From Clostridium estertheticum subsp. estertheticum (lineage in GTDB: Bacteria; Bacillota; Clostridia; Clostridiales; Clostridiaceae), in assembly GCF_001877035.1 (NCBI RefSeq), contig NZ_CP015756.1, forward strand, positions 3,215,001 to 3,279,000: a DNA stretch of 64,000 nt, read 5' to 3'. A program made the position numbers and the translations under genes. Positions 7,702 to 17,743 of this stretch are shown piece after piece. Position 1 is the first letter of the stretch; each line of letters opens with the position of its first letter. The notes below the pieces were generated by a model that was not told the origin of the DNA, did no database searches, and saw only the letters and a list, made by a program, of their open reading frames with translations.

Positions 7702-8454
7702 TTATAATTTTATAGCCTTTATAATAAATGACATTGGTATAATCTTAGCTTTAAAAGCTGAATAATATTTTTCTGAAAAATTAGCAGCATGATTAAGTGT
7801 TTCTGTGTCCGTTTTCTCAATTAATCTTTCCACCTTCATCCCTGCGTTTGAAAGTGCATTTATGTATGTTGATAACTTCCAATTATAAAGCGACATCTGT
7901 TGTCCACCTTTTTTCATATTTATTAATTCTTCCTCCATATACGAGCAATTAAAAAAAATCTTGTCATCCTTTGCTTCTAAACACTGCATAAGTGGGTTAT
8001 CCCAACTAAAAATGAATATCCCACCTGGTTTAAGATAATTAGATACCATACTTATTGTCTTTTCCAAATCAATAGTCCAACCTAAAGCATATATTGAGTA
8101 AACAATATCAAAATAATTTAATGGTATCCCAGGATTATTTTCCATTGGTGAAACAAAAAGCTTTTGTGAGTAACCGCTTTTATTAAGAACATCTTTAGCA
8201 CTTTTTATCTGTGTTGATGAAATATCAATTCCCCACAATTCGGATGCACCCTTTTCACCCATATAACACAGCGAATGACCACTACCGCACCCTATATCTA
8301 ATACATATTTACCTGAGACATCTTCAAATAAATTTAATTCATCCTCTTTAGGAGTAAATGGGCCATAAGTAGGAAGCGCTGTTACTCCAAACCAATCATC
8401 AGCTATGATATCCCAACTCTTACTGTTTTGGTCTAATATTTTTTCATTATCCAT
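7702..8454 (-). CDS. Class I SAM-dependent methyltransferase
   Basis: A 250-residue, apparently intact methyltransferase. VLDIGCGSGHSLCYMG is motif I, LWGIDIS the acidic ribose contact, FDIVYSIYALGW motif IV and YLKPGGIFIFSW the following strand. The N-terminal SWDIIADDWFG is common in small-molecule methyltransferases of Firmicutes. Substrate unknown. A weak ribosome-binding site, GGAGGTATAAAAA, precedes the ATG. It stands between gene remnants and an independent P-loop gene in the accessory zone. Confidence 0.85.
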   Translation of the reverse strand: MDNEKILDQNSKSWDIIADDWFGVTALPTYGPFTPKEDELNLFEDVSGKYVLDIGCGSGHSLCYMGEKGASELWGIDISSTQIKSAKDVLNKSGYSQKLFVSPMENNPGIPLNYFDIVYSIYALGWTIDLEKTISMVSNYLKPGGIFIFSWDNPLMQCLEAKDDKIFFNCSYMEEELINMKKGGQQMSLYNWKLSTYINALSNAGMKVERLIEKTDTETLNHAANFSEKYYSAFKAKIIPMSFIIKAIKL

Positions 8455-8578
8455 TTTTTATACCTCCGATTTTGGTTCAATTGTCTTATGTATTTCTAAT
8501 TATTTCTTATTACCATACTACTATCATATTTTAACTTAAAATATACATTAATGAATAATATAACCGATTACATTCCCA

Positions 8579-9103
8579 TTAATTTATTCCATTTAAAATT
8601 TCTATAATATACTGTTTTGATTGTCTTCTATTTTTGAATACTATTACCTGTTTATTATTTTTTTCAAGTTTATCAATATTTATTTGACCTGGTTTATTAG
8701 AGAAATTCCAAATATACTTCATAAATTCAAAATCAAACTTTTCAGGGCAACCCTCTGGCATATCAGGTCTTATTTTACCTAAATTTGTTATAACCCGTTT
8801 AAAGTAACTCAATAAGCAAACAACTCTACTTAATTTAAAATATATTATTGTATCAGCCTTTTCAAGACGAATATCTATAGTACCCCCATAGTTACCATCT
8901 ACTATCCATTCATCTCCTGATACTAACTTCTTTTGCTTTCTCACCCATTCAGTCCTAGGGGTTTCAATCCATCCATTATTCCAAAACTCTTTATCAAGAT
9001 GAATAAGAGGAATACCCGTGATTTTTGACAACTTCATCGAGAATGTACTTTTGCCACTACCTGGTGAACCTATAATCATTATTTTTCTTCCTATACTACT
9101 CAT
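8579..9103 (-). CDS. P-loop kinase of the 'topology modulation protein' group
   Basis: A 174-residue adenylate-kinase-like P-loop protein. Walker A is IGSPGSGKST near the N-terminus. HLDKEFWNNGW and DEWIVDGNYGGT are hallmarks of the FlaR/'DNA topology modulation' annotation group, and a lid-like arginine segment (FKRVITNLGKIRPDMP) follows. Despite the family's name no topoisomerase activity is implied; a small-molecule or nucleotide kinase is more likely. GGGGGGATGTAA precedes the ATG. Confidence 0.8.
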   Translation of the reverse strand: MSSIGRKIMIIGSPGSGKSTFSMKLSKITGIPLIHLDKEFWNNGWIETPRTEWVRKQKKLVSGDEWIVDGNYGGTIDIRLEKADTIIYFKLSRVVCLLSYFKRVITNLGKIRPDMPEGCPEKFDFEFMKYIWNFSNKPGQINIDKLEKNNKQVIVFKNRRQSKQYIIEILNGIN

Positions 9104-9203
9104 TTACATCCCCCCCTTCATTCTAAACATATTAAAATATCACTTACTAAAAATTATTATCAAATAATAATTTGATCATTTTCAAGCCCTCCAAGAAAAG
9201 AAG

Positions 9204-10106
9204 CTAATGTGTCTTAATAGTGTTAGGGTACGATTTACAATCTTTCTTTCTTGCTCTAATAGATGGCAGCACATCTACCATAATAGAGCTAATCCTTTCT
9301 TTAAGTAAATTAAAATTAAATGAAGAGTTATCAATTTTATACTTAATTAGTTTAAGTGAATCATAAACCTGGGTTTCAAGGCTTTTTCTTGCTTCAAGAA
9401 CTTGAATAACTCCGTCTAACCCCTTTAAATTATTAGATAAACCATAGCCTTGTCTTGTATAATAGTCTTTAAATTCTTCAAACCACTCCTTGGTTCTTTC
9501 ACATACAATTGTATTAAATGACACTTTAATATCACCTTGCTCTAGATATATTAATACAGGCTCTAATGGCATAATTATTTCAGTCAAACTATTGATATAA
9601 TTCATAGTAACCTCTTTAGGAGAATTATTTCTAACCATACTTACTGTTATTGGGTTTTGAATAAAACAACATTCAAAGATAACAACCTTATCTTCATTAA
9701 TGTATTTATTAACAAAGTCCTTCCATCTACTTATTATTAATTCTGTATGAATCTCTATTGGCAATTCATATATATCATTTTTAGTTATAATATTAAACAA
9801 TTTCTCTTCAAATGATATTTGTTGTTCTTCAATAGCTTTTCTGTATGGAATTAGGTATCCATTATAAAATTTAATTTTTATTCTATTTAAAACATCTCTA
9901 CTTGTTAAATTAAATTGTCTCAATATATTAAAGTCATCACTATTAAAATAAGCTACTCCATCAAAGTCTGCGGGGTGATTATAATTACCTTCACTATAGA
10001 GTTCTGTAGTAATACCTTTTTCTTTACAAATATCATATACTATTTGAGCTGTTGTTGATTTCCCTGACCCAGGTAAACCCTCTACAATAATCAACTTTGT
10101 TGCCAT
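9204..10106 (-). CDS. P-loop NTPase / kinase-like protein, 300 aa
   Basis: Walker A is IVEGLPGSGKSTTAQ at residues 6-20, and VVIFECCFIQNP has the hydrophobic strand and acidic residue of a Walker B. FNSDDFNILRQF and the Arg-rich CERTKEWFEEF segment suggest a substrate-binding lid. The overall plan resembles thymidylate-kinase-like and antibiotic-phosphotransferase-like P-loop enzymes, but I do not recognise the family. The intact ORF has AAGGAG before the ATG. It lies beside a truncated acetyltransferase in a zone of resistance-like genes; its function is open. Confidence 0.7.
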   Translation of the reverse strand: MATKLIIVEGLPGSGKSTTAQIVYDICKEKGITTELYSEGNYNHPADFDGVAYFNSDDFNILRQFNLTSRDVLNRIKIKFYNGYLIPYRKAIEEQQISFEEKLFNIITKNDIYELPIEIHTELIISRWKDFVNKYINEDKVVIFECCFIQNPITVSMVRNNSPKEVTMNYINSLTEIIMPLEPVLIYLEQGDIKVSFNTIVCERTKEWFEEFKDYYTRQGYGLSNNLKGLDGVIQVLEARKSLETQVYDSLKLIKYKIDNSSFNFNLLKERISSIMVDVLPSIRARKKDCKSYPNTIKTH

Positions 10107-10162
10107 TTTTTATCTCCTTTATTTTCTAAAAAATATTGAATTCATCTTCTTCTCAAACAACA

Positions 10163-10501
10163 CTATCCTTCAATACAATAAGTTAGTTTATTATATTCCA
10201 CTTCAATTCCTTGCTTGATGGATTTATAGTTCTTTTCCTCTTTAATTTTAGTCATATCACACTTTTCCATAACTCTGTAGGATGCCCGATTTTTACTAGT
10301 ACAGTTCGACATAATTTTAGTAGTGTTTAATTTATTAAATGCATATTTAATGATTTTTCTAACCGCTTCTGCCATATAACCATTGTTCCAATATACCTTA
10401 TTAGAAATCCAACCGATTTCTGTGAACCCTTCTTTAATTTGCAGTAAATCTTCTCTTTTAGACATGAATATCAGCAACTGTAGTTTTATATAGAAAAACA
10501 A
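10163..10501 (-). pseudogene. C-terminal part of a RimJ/RimL-type GNAT acetyltransferase
   Basis: From about residue 25 the ORF matches the second half of ribosomal-protein-type N-acetyltransferases: EIGWISNKVYWNNGYMAEAV, then TTKIMSNCTSKNRASYRVME, the acetyl-CoA-binding and C-terminal strands. The first about 70-80 residues of the fold are missing, and the ORF start lies inside a transcription hairpin, so this is a 5'-truncated remnant. No ribosome-binding site is seen. Confidence 0.65.
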
Positions 10502-10540
10502 AGCACAAGATGTATTGATTACAACTTGTGCTTTTTGTTT
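10494..10540. terminator. Hairpin with T-run
   Basis: AAGCACAAG/CTTGTGCTT inverted repeat flanked by A- and T-runs. It overlaps the upstream end of the truncated acetyltransferase, consistent with loss of that gene's 5' half. From 10541 to 10772 I see no gene, only AT-rich sequence with a short plus-strand frame that I cannot identify. Confidence 0.5.
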
Positions 10541-10772
10541 AGGCTTTAACTACAGTGAACAAACCTAAGAACATCATAATACAACTAAATGTTAATTTCA
10601 ATATTTTTTGTTAAAATTATAAAAAAAAGTATTTTAAAGGTTTTTTAAAGAATTCACTCCGAAAGGAATTAAACATACCAGAATCAGATAAACTCAAGAA
10701 AAATGTTACATTCAAACGTCGACTAAATATTCTGTTAGTGTGCTTAAAGGGTAAGCAAAAAAATCTTGTAAA

Positions 10773-10815
10773 AATAAAATGAGATAACTTAAATACTAAG
10801 CTATCTCATTTTATT
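10773..10815 (-). terminator. Terminator after dut
   Basis: Perfect 14-bp inverted repeat (10773-10786 with 10802-10815) around ATGAGATA/TATCTCAT, 8 bases past the dut stop. Confidence 0.75.
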
Positions 10816-10822
10816 CTCTGTA

Positions 10823-11260
10823 TTATTTACCAAACCCAGTTGAGCCAAACCCACCTTTACCTCTTTGAGTAGAATTTAATTCATCTACCTCTACAATACT
10901 AACTTTTAAAACTGGCTTTATTACCATTTGTGCAATTTTCATATTCATTTCAACTCTAAAATTAATTTTACCATGGTTGATTAAAATTATTCCAATTTCA
11001 CCTCTATATCCCTCATCAATAGTTCCGGGTGTATTTAGTACTGTTATAGAATTCTTTAAAGCTAGTCCGCTTCTGGGCCTAATTTGAGCTTCTGTATCTT
11101 TAGGTAACTCAATTTGAATTCCTGTATGTACAAGTACTGTTTCACCTGGCATAATAATCATTTCTTCAACTGAAAATAAATCTAAACCTGCATCACCTTC
11201 ATGAGCATATTGAGGAAGTATAGCCAATTCATTAATTTTTTTTACTTTTACATTTAACAT
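10823..11260 (-). CDS. dut: dUTP diphosphatase (dUTPase)
   Basis: A 145-residue trimeric dUTPase that converts dUTP to dUMP and keeps uracil out of DNA. All five family motifs are present in order: [32 protein letters not shown] (with the catalytic Asp), KIAQMVI and the C-terminal [10 protein letters not shown] arm that closes over the active site. The ATG follows AAGGGGAATTG. It is monocistronic and ends in a strong terminator. Confidence 0.95.
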   Translation of the reverse strand: MLNVKVKKINELAILPQYAHEGDAGLDLFSVEEMIIMPGETVLVHTGIQIELPKDTEAQIRPRSGLALKNSITVLNTPGTIDEGYRGEIGIILINHGKINFRVEMNMKIAQMVIKPVLKVSIVEVDELNSTQRGKGGFGSTGFGK

Positions 11261-11360
11261 AAATCAATTCCCCTTTCTTGAATGATCCTCTGATTCTACA
11301 TAATTAACAACCTTATTGAATTCACTTAACTTACAATTTTATAAGGTCATTCCATAAATT

Positions 11361-11391
11361 AAAAATTCCCCCAAACACTCGTCTGAGGGGA
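11361..11391 (-). terminator. Terminator after rlmD
   Basis: On the minus strand TCCCCTCAGAC pairs with GTTTGGGGGA across a 4-base loop and is followed by ATTTTTAATTT. It lies between the rlmD stop and the dut start. Confidence 0.7.
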
Positions 11392-11436
11392 CATGAAATA
11401 TATTTTAATTTACTATTAAAAGTCTTTGATACAATC

Positions 11437-12792
11437 CTATGCCTTAACTATATCAACAATAGTTTCTATATGAGGTGTGTGAGGAAACATATCCATCAAT
11501 ATTACCTTATTCACCTTATATCCATTATTAATCATTTCTTTTAAATCAACAACTAGACTTTTAGGATTACAGGAAACATAAACTATGTGCGGTGCATCAA
11601 ATTTTATTACATAGTCTAATGCTGTAGGGTGAACACCCGCTCTTGGAGGGTCCAAGATAATGCTATCAGGTTTATCTTGGACATCTTTTATAATTTTCGC
11701 TACATCACCTGCTATAAACTCACAATTATCTAATCCATTAATTCTTGCATTTTCATTTGCAGCAGCAACTGCCTCTTCTATTAATTCAATTCCTAAAACT
11801 TTTTTAGCTTTAGCTGCAACAATTTGACCTATAGTTCCAGTTCCACAATATAAATCAAATACAACTTTTGATTCTGAATCACCTAAAAAGTCTCTAACTA
11901 TACTATAAAGCTTTTCTGCACCTTTTGAATTAGTTTGAAAAAAAGCAAAAGGGTTGATTTTAAACTTAAGATCTAATATGTTTTCCATAATGTACTCTCT
12001 ACCGTATAATGTTTCAGTTTTATCAGCTTGAACTATATCTGATAATGAGTCATTATATGTATGCATTATTCCGGTAATAACTCCATCACATTTTAATTCC
12101 TTAAGCTTACTCGTAATTTCACTAAGATCTAAATCTATCTGAGATGTAGTTACTAAATTAACCAGTATCTCACCAGTATTTTTAGCCTTTCGGATAACTA
12201 AGTTTCTTAAATAACCCTTACGCTCCATTACATTATAGTGTGGTAATTTTAGTTCTATAAAATAGTTTAATACTAATTTTAAAATTTCTCTAAAATCTAC
12301 ATCAACTATTTTGCAATCATCAACAGTAACTATGCTAAAACTTCTTCCTTTTGTATGCATACCTAAAGTTAATTCTTCATTTTTTCTAAAATCTCCAAAA
12401 GTGAATTCCATCTTATTTCTATACTCGAATTGTTCAGGACTCTGCTGTATACCCAAAAATTCATAATCTTTGATTTCTGCATCTTCAAATAATTTTAGAA
12501 CTTGTTGTTTTTTAAATTCTAATTGCTTTTCATAAGAAAGAAATTGATGGCTACATCCTCCACAAAATTCAGTGATTTTGCAAAGAGGTTCAACTTTATA
12601 GTCTACATCTTCAAGTATTTTTACAAGTTTTGCTTCTACCCCTACTGGCTTCTTTCTTGATACTTTAGCAATTACCTTTTGACCTGGTAATGTGTTTTTA
12701 ATCAGTACCTTTTCACCCTCATAGTATGCAATTCCCTGTGCTGGAAATTCTAATTTTTCTATATTAAATTCATATTCTTTTCTTTTTTGCAT
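11437..12792 (-). CDS. rlmD: 23S rRNA (uracil-C5)-methyltransferase, RlmD/TrmA family
   Basis: A 451-residue RNA m5U methyltransferase. Residues 1-60 form a TRAM RNA-binding domain (LEFPAQGIAYYEGEKVLIKN). The CKITEFCGGCSHQ segment gives three of the four cysteines of the [4Fe-4S] cluster seen in RumA-type enzymes. The catalytic half has FDLYCGTGTIGQ (SAM binding), DPPRAGVHP and the nucleophile in VYVSCNPKSL. The length fits the clostridial RlmD group. Which uridine is modified (747, 1939 or both) cannot be told from sequence. Confidence 0.9.
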   Translation of the reverse strand: MQKRKEYEFNIEKLEFPAQGIAYYEGEKVLIKNTLPGQKVIAKVSRKKPVGVEAKLVKILEDVDYKVEPLCKITEFCGGCSHQFLSYEKQLEFKKQQVLKLFEDAEIKDYEFLGIQQSPEQFEYRNKMEFTFGDFRKNEELTLGMHTKGRSFSIVTVDDCKIVDVDFREILKLVLNYFIELKLPHYNVMERKGYLRNLVIRKAKNTGEILVNLVTTSQIDLDLSEITSKLKELKCDGVITGIMHTYNDSLSDIVQADKTETLYGREYIMENILDLKFKINPFAFFQTNSKGAEKLYSIVRDFLGDSESKVVFDLYCGTGTIGQIVAAKAKKVLGIELIEEAVAAANENARINGLDNCEFIAGDVAKIIKDVQDKPDSIILDPPRAGVHPTALDYVIKFDAPHIVYVSCNPKSLVVDLKEMINNGYKVNKVILMDMFPHTPHIETIVDIVKA

Positions 12793-12809
12793 ATTTTTTT
12801 CACAAACTC

Positions 12810-13136
12810 CTATCGTTTAGTAATAAATAGTCCTGATGCTTTCTTACCAAGTGTAGCAGACATTTTTCCACTTTCCATAATGCTCATGTATAATACCATA
12901 ACAACCATAAAAATCACAAATATCATTCCAAATTTTTGAGTTAATGCAAATCCTGATATTCTAAGCACAGCATCTGCTAAAAATACTACTACTGTTGATG
13001 CCACACCTATAACTATTAAATCTATAAGGCTAGCCATAAAAGTGTTTAAAAAAGTAGGTCTTGATGCATTATTAGAATTGGATTTAACCGATTGACCGTC
13101 TTTACTATTTACCTTTTTTTCTTCTTGTTCTAACAT
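12810..13136 (-). CDS. RDD-family membrane protein
   Basis: 108 residues: a charged N-terminal tail (1-27), two membrane segments (about 32-56 and 66-86) and the RDD-family ending SATLGKKASGLFIT. The RDD signature is present in diverged form (FMASLIDLIVIGV). The family is of unclear function; some members are ion antiporters. It lies 17 bases upstream of rlmD on the same strand and is probably co-transcribed with it. Start ATG... is read from TTAGAACAAG with GGGGGAATTAAA upstream. Confidence 0.75.
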   Translation of the reverse strand: MLEQEEKKVNSKDGQSVKSNSNNASRPTFLNTFMASLIDLIVIGVASTVVVFLADAVLRISGFALTQKFGMIFVIFMVVMVLYMSIMESGKMSATLGKKASGLFITKR

Positions 13137-13419
13137 TTTAATTCCCCCTATTATTATATTATTATTTTTGCTAACTTTTATTTTTTTAATTCCCCATTAT
13201 AAAATGCTTATAATTTTTTACTCCACCTATATATAATACGTATTTTTGACATATAAATCAATAGTTTATTAAGTATCTTGATGTATTTGCCTGTTGTTTT
13301 TGGTGTTTATTTAATTTAAATTTCATCAATATGACTCTTTAATTTATACTAACAATCATTTATAATAAAGGAAACCCTTATTATTTGTTTTAATTTATTG
13401 AAAATTAGGAAGGTGTTAC

Positions 13420-14181
13420 ATGATTACTAAAATTATCCTCTTATGTATGGCAGGCTTTTTAGCTTCTTTTGTAGATTCCATTGCTGGAGGTGGTGGTTTA
13501 ATAAGTATGCCTGCCTTTATGCTTGCAGGTTTACCTCCTCACATGGTGCTTGGAACCAATAAATTCAGTGCTACTGCTGGTTCTTTTACTAGTTCGCTAC
13601 AATTTATAAAATCAGGAAAGGCTAATTTCAAGTTATTAAAATATCTTATTCCCTTCACCTTTATAGGCTCTATATTAGGTGTTAAAGCAGTTCTACATAT
13701 AGACCAAAAGTTTTTAAATACATTAGTATTAATTCTTATCATGTTTATTGGAATCTATACTCTCTTTTCCAAGTCTTTGGGATTAGAAGATAAATTCCAA
13801 GGCCTCACTAAAAAAAATGTTATTCTTGGAGTAATCCTCGCACTCTTTTTAGGTTTTTATGATGGATTTTTCGGTCCCGGAACTGGTTCATTTTTAGTAT
13901 TTGGATTTATAAGTATCTTTGGTTTTAACTTTGTAGCTTCTTCTGCTAATGCAAGAATTTTAAACTTTGTCAGCAATATTACAGCTCTTATATTATTTGC
14001 CCTAAGCGGTAAAATAAATTATATGATAGGATTACCAGTAGCGATTTCTATGATTATAGGTGCTAAAATGGGGACAATCGTTGCATTAAATAAAGGCTCA
14101 AAACTCATAAAACCTATTTTTGTAACTATGTCTTTAGCTGTTGCCTTAAAAATGCTTACAGGCCTTTTTAAATATCTCTAA
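13420..14181 (+). CDS. TauE/SafE-family (TSUP) anion permease
   Basis: A 253-residue polytopic membrane protein with about eight hydrophobic segments. The two internal repeats each start with the family pattern: FLASFVDSIAGGGGLISMPA near the N-terminus and GFYDGFFGPGTGSF in the middle. The family exports sulfite, sulfoacetate or related anions; the substrate here is unknown. GGAAGGTG precedes the ATG. It is alone on the plus strand and converges on the purine operon. Confidence 0.88.
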   Translation: MITKIILLCMAGFLASFVDSIAGGGGLISMPAFMLAGLPPHMVLGTNKFSATAGSFTSSLQFIKSGKANFKLLKYLIPFTFIGSILGVKAVLHIDQKFLNTLVLILIMFIGIYTLFSKSLGLEDKFQGLTKKNVILGVILALFLGFYDGFFGPGTGSFLVFGFISIFGFNFVASSANARILNFVSNITALILFALSGKINYMIGLPVAISMIIGAKMGTIVALNKGSKLIKPIFVTMSLAVALKMLTGLFKYL

Positions 14182-14223
14182 ATATAATCAACCACCATTT
14201 TTATTGAATTTTTCTTATTAATG

Positions 14224-14262
14224 AATAAAAAGTGCGAATAATAACTAATCGCACTTTTTATT
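14224..14262. terminator. Bidirectional terminator between tauE-like gene and purD
   Basis: Perfect 14-bp repeat (14224-14237 with 14249-14262), AAAAAGTGCGA/TCGCACTTTTT, with A- and T-runs on both sides. It serves both convergent units. Confidence 0.8.
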
Positions 14263-14301
14263 ATCTAAATTTTCAAGTATGAAATTCCCTAATTTTTATT
14301 T

Positions 14302-15546
14302 CTATTTTCCAATATCTTTTCTATAATACATTCCATGAAACTGAACTTTTTTCATATCAGCATAAGCTATTTCCCTTGCTTTTGCGAGTGTTTCACCAAA
14401 TCCTGTTATTCCTAGAACTCTTCCACCATTTGTCTTTAAAAGACCATCATCAAAGGTAGCACCTGCTAAATATAATTTACCTTCTAATTTTCCAGATTCA
14501 CTTATTTCATATCCAGTATTGTATTTTCCAGGATAACCTTTTGATGCAGTAATTAGGCAGCAAGAATATCCCTTTTTCCACAACAACTCAAAGTTTTCAA
14601 GATCTCTACCTATCGCACTAATTACAAGTTCCGTAAAATCACTCTTCATTAATGGTAGCACCGCTTGCGTCTCAGGATCTCCAAATCTTACATTGTATTC
14701 CAGCGAATATACACCTTTTTTAGTTATCATTATACCAAAAAATATTATGCCCCTATAATCCATTTTTTCCTCTTGAATTCCTTTAAGAGTAGGCAACAAT
14801 ATATTTTTGTAAAATTCATCTAATACTTCTTTAGTACAGTATGGATTTGGTGCTATAGCTCCCATACCTCCTGTATTAGGTCCAATTCCTCCGTCAAATA
14901 TTTGTTTATGATCCTTTGAAGATACGAATGGGAGTATAACTTTCCCATCTGTTATAGAGAGTATAGATGCCTCAACACCTTCTAAAAATTCTTCTATTAT
15001 AATTTTCTTCCCACTGCCTTTAAATATATCCACTACCATAAAGTCATTTATACTACTTTTAGCTGCGAGAAAATCATTGCAGATAACTACCCCTTTTCCT
15101 GCTGCTAGTCCATCTGCCTTAATTACTATAGGATATTCACAATTTTTAAGATAATCTATAGCTTTGTTCTCATCTTCAAATACTTCATACGCAGCTGTTT
15201 TTATGCCATATTTTTTCATAAATTCTTTAGAATAGGATTTACTTCCCTCTAGTCTTGCCGCTTTTTCACATGGTCCTAATATTTTAAGTCCCTTTTCATT
15301 AAACTTATCTACTATTCCTTGTACAAGCCATTCTTCTGATCCAACTATTGTAATATCTATCTTGTTTTCAATAGCAAATGATAAAAGCTCATCTATCTGC
15401 GTAATATTAATATTCTCACACTTATTTTCTTTATATGTCCCACCATTACCAGGTGCACAATAAACCACCTGAACATTAGAATTTTCTGCAACCTTTGATG
15501 CTAAAGCATGCTCGCGTCCACCAGAACCAATAATTAATGCCTTCAT
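14302..15546 (-). CDS. purD: Phosphoribosylamine--glycine ligase (GAR synthetase)
   Basis: A 414-residue ATP-grasp enzyme for step 2 of purine synthesis, making glycinamide ribonucleotide from phosphoribosylamine, glycine and ATP. The N-terminal GSGGREHAL, the ATP-binding IVIKADGLAAGKGVV, GGIGPNTGGMGAIAPNP and the metal-binding VRFGDPETQAVLP are all intact. It is the last gene of the purE-C-F-M-N-H-D operon. An 11-bp hairpin in the gap before it may tune its expression relative to purH. Confidence 0.97.
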   Translation of the reverse strand: MKALIIGSGGREHALASKVAENSNVQVVYCAPGNGGTYKENKCENINITQIDELLSFAIENKIDITIVGSEEWLVQGIVDKFNEKGLKILGPCEKAARLEGSKSYSKEFMKKYGIKTAAYEVFEDENKAIDYLKNCEYPIVIKADGLAAGKGVVICNDFLAAKSSINDFMVVDIFKGSGKKIIIEEFLEGVEASILSITDGKVILPFVSSKDHKQIFDGGIGPNTGGMGAIAPNPYCTKEVLDEFYKNILLPTLKGIQEEKMDYRGIIFFGIMITKKGVYSLEYNVRFGDPETQAVLPLMKSDFTELVISAIGRDLENFELLWKKGYSCCLITASKGYPGKYNTGYEISESGKLEGKLYLAGATFDDGLLKTNGGRVLGITGFGETLAKAREIAYADMKKVQFHGMYYRKDIGK

Positions 15547-15580
15547 TATTCCATCTCCTTTATCTATATAAACTAAAATT

Positions 15581-15605
15581 GATGGAATAACTAGGTTATC
15601 CCATC
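15581..15605 (-). promoter_or_regulatory. Intercistronic hairpin between purH and purD
   Basis: GATGGGATAAC pairs with GTTATTCCATC over a 3-base loop in the minus-strand RNA. It lacks a U-run, so it is more likely an mRNA-stability or processing element than a full terminator. Confidence 0.45.
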
Positions 15606-15617
15606 ATGAAGTTATGA

Positions 15618-17120
15618 TTAGTGCTTGAAATGTCTAATTCCCGTAAATACCATAGCGATTTCATTTTTATCACACATCTCTATTGATTGTACATCTTTAA
15701 TTGAACCACCTGGTTGAATTATAGCTTTTATATTATATTTTGCGGCAAGTTCTACAACGTCTCCGAATGGAAAGAATGCATCTGATGCCATAACTGTTGC
15801 ATCTACTCCTCTTTCTAAAGCGTGCTCTGCTGCCCATATTCTATTAACTTGGCCTACTCCGATTCCTTTAGTTACACCATCTTTAACTACTACAATGGCA
15901 TTAGATTTAACATATTTGACTACTTTCATAGCAAATATTAGATCTTTCACCTCAGCCTGGGTTGGGCTCTTTTTAGTAACTACTTTTATTTCCTCTGCTA
16001 ATTTATCATCTGAGCTTTGTACTAGTATTCCGCCATCAACAGTAACCATATTAATAGTGCCTTCTGATTTGTTTAAACACTTCACAACTCTTAAATTTTT
16101 CTTACCTTTTAATACCTCTAATGCATCTTCATCAAAGTCTGGTGCAATAATTACCTCTAAGAATATCTTTTTAAGCTCAAGCGCAGTTTCTTTATCAACT
16201 TTTCTATTAAAAGCAACAATGCCTCCAAAAATAGACATTGGATCACATTCATATGCCTTTTTGTAGGTCTCAAGTGTACTACTACCTATCGCCACGCCAC
16301 ATGGTGTATTATGTTTAAGAGCGCAACAAGTAATTTCATCGAAATCACATACTACCTTCCATGCAATATCCATGTCCTTTATATTATTATAAGATAACTC
16401 CTTGCCATTTAACTGCTCAAAATTTTTCATTGCTCCATTTCCTGCTGTCTTAACGTAATAAGCTGCACTTTGATGAGGATTTTCCCCGTATCTTAGATCC
16501 ATTTGCTTTTTATATGATATAGAAAGATAGTCTGGGTAAGACTCCTCTCCTAGTAAAAAATTACTTATAGCTGCATCATAAGCTGATACTAAATTAAACA
16601 CTTTACCTGCTAGGTGTTTTCTAGTATCAAAATCTACTTCTTCTTTTGCATCCATTTTTTTTATTATATTTTCATAATCAGAAACATCACTTAATACAAT
16701 AACATCTTTAAAGTTTTTAGCTGCTGCTCTTAGCATCGTTGGTCCACCAATATCAATGAATTCAACTTTCTCCTCGAAACTTATATCTTCGCAAACTTTA
16801 TCAAAGAAGGGGTAAAGATTAACTACTACCATATCAATAGGTTTTATTCCTTTAGCTTTAATAGTTGCCATATGCTCTTTATTATCACGAATAGCAAGTA
16901 TTCCACTATGAATAACTGGATGTAATGTTTTAACTCTTCCATCTAATATTTCTTCGAATCCCGTAACATCAGAAATCTCCACAACCTTTATACCATTTTC
17001 TTTTAAATACTTAAATGTTCCGCCTGTGGATATAATCTCTACACCACTGTTTTGAAGTGATGTTGCAAGCCCCAAAATATTTTCTTTATCAAACACACTT
17101 ATAAGTGCTGTTTTAATCAT
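15618..17120 (-). CDS. purH: Bifunctional AICAR transformylase / IMP cyclohydrolase
   Basis: A 500-residue bifunctional enzyme for the last two purine steps, AICAR to FAICAR to IMP. The N-terminal MGS-like cyclohydrolase domain (1-150) has [13 protein letters not shown] and RVKTLHP. The transformylase domain carries [19 protein letters not shown] and [10 protein letters not shown] use the ATG at 17120 ([10 protein letters not shown]), because the preceding six codons contain its ribosome-binding site AAAGGTGG. It lies 14 bases after purN in the operon. Confidence 0.97.
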   Translation of the reverse strand: MIKTALISVFDKENILGLATSLQNSGVEIISTGGTFKYLKENGIKVVEISDVTGFEEILDGRVKTLHPVIHSGILAIRDNKEHMATIKAKGIKPIDMVVVNLYPFFDKVCEDISFEEKVEFIDIGGPTMLRAAAKNFKDVIVLSDVSDYENIIKKMDAKEEVDFDTRKHLAGKVFNLVSAYDAAISNFLLGEESYPDYLSISYKKQMDLRYGENPHQSAAYYVKTAGNGAMKNFEQLNGKELSYNNIKDMDIAWKVVCDFDEITCCALKHNTPCGVAIGSSTLETYKKAYECDPMSIFGGIVAFNRKVDKETALELKKIFLEVIIAPDFDEDALEVLKGKKNLRVVKCLNKSEGTINMVTVDGGILVQSSDDKLAEEIKVVTKKSPTQAEVKDLIFAMKVVKYVKSNAIVVVKDGVTKGIGVGQVNRIWAAEHALERGVDATVMASDAFFPFGDVVELAAKYNIKAIIQPGGSIKDVQSIEMCDKNEIAMVFTGIRHFKH

Positions 17121-17134
17121 TAAAATTCCACCTT

Positions 17135-17743
17135 TCATATAACTAGTACTTTTCTTCCTTCAATCCTTATTTTTCCCTCACTTATATATTTGATAGCTTC
17201 GGGTAATGCCTTATGTTCCTGTTCTAAAATTCTTAATTGCAGATCTTTCGCTGTATCCGTGCTAAAAACATCTACAACTTTTTGAATTATTATTGGACCA
17301 GAATCTGTACCCTCATCTACAAAGTGGACAGTACACCCAGAAACTTTAACTCCATATTCTATAGCCTTCTCATGTACTTTTAATCCATACATACCCCCAC
17401 CACAAAATGATGGGATAAGAGCTGGATGTATATTTATAATTTTGCCCTTAAATGCTGAGAGAAGTTCACCTTGAAGTATAGATAAAAAGCCAGCTAGTAC
17501 TATTAAATCTACTTTTCCATCTAGAATTTTTAATATTTCAGCTGACATACTTTTCCCATACTGCTTTCTGTCTAATATATATGTTTTTATATTTTTAGCT
17601 TTTGCCCTATCTATGCCATATGCATCTTTTTTATCACTAATTACGACCTCTATAGAACAGTTTAAGTACCCACTTTCTATATTATCTATAATAGATTGAA
17701 GGTTGCTTCCGCCACCTGATACTAATACGGCTATTTTAAGCAA
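17135..17743 (-). CDS. purN: Phosphoribosylglycinamide formyltransferase (folate-dependent)
   Basis: A 202-residue GAR transformylase (step 3) that uses 10-formyl-THF. It begins [15 protein letters not shown], carries the catalytic [10 protein letters not shown] (Asn, His) and the Asp in [14 protein letters not shown]. The gene overlaps the end of purM by 13 bases, which implies translational coupling. GAR formylation is thus folate-dependent; no formate-dependent purT is in the window. Confidence 0.95.
   Translation of the reverse strand: MLKIAVLVSGGGSNLQSIIDNIESGYLNCSIEVVISDKKDAYGIDRAKAKNIKTYILDRKQYGKSMSAEILKILDGKVDLIVLAGFLSILQGELLSAFKGKIINIHPALIPSFCGGGMYGLKVHEKAIEYGVKVSGCTVHFVDEGTDSGPIIIQKVVDVFSTDTAKDLQLRILEQEHKALPEAIKYISEGKIRIEGRKVLVI

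Noticed and set aside
15895-16266. 123-codon plus-strand ORF inside purH
   Set aside because: An antisense shadow of a conserved enzyme with no ribosome-binding site; the same applies to most opposite-strand frames, such as 29155-29754 in thlA and 61912-62514 in grpE.
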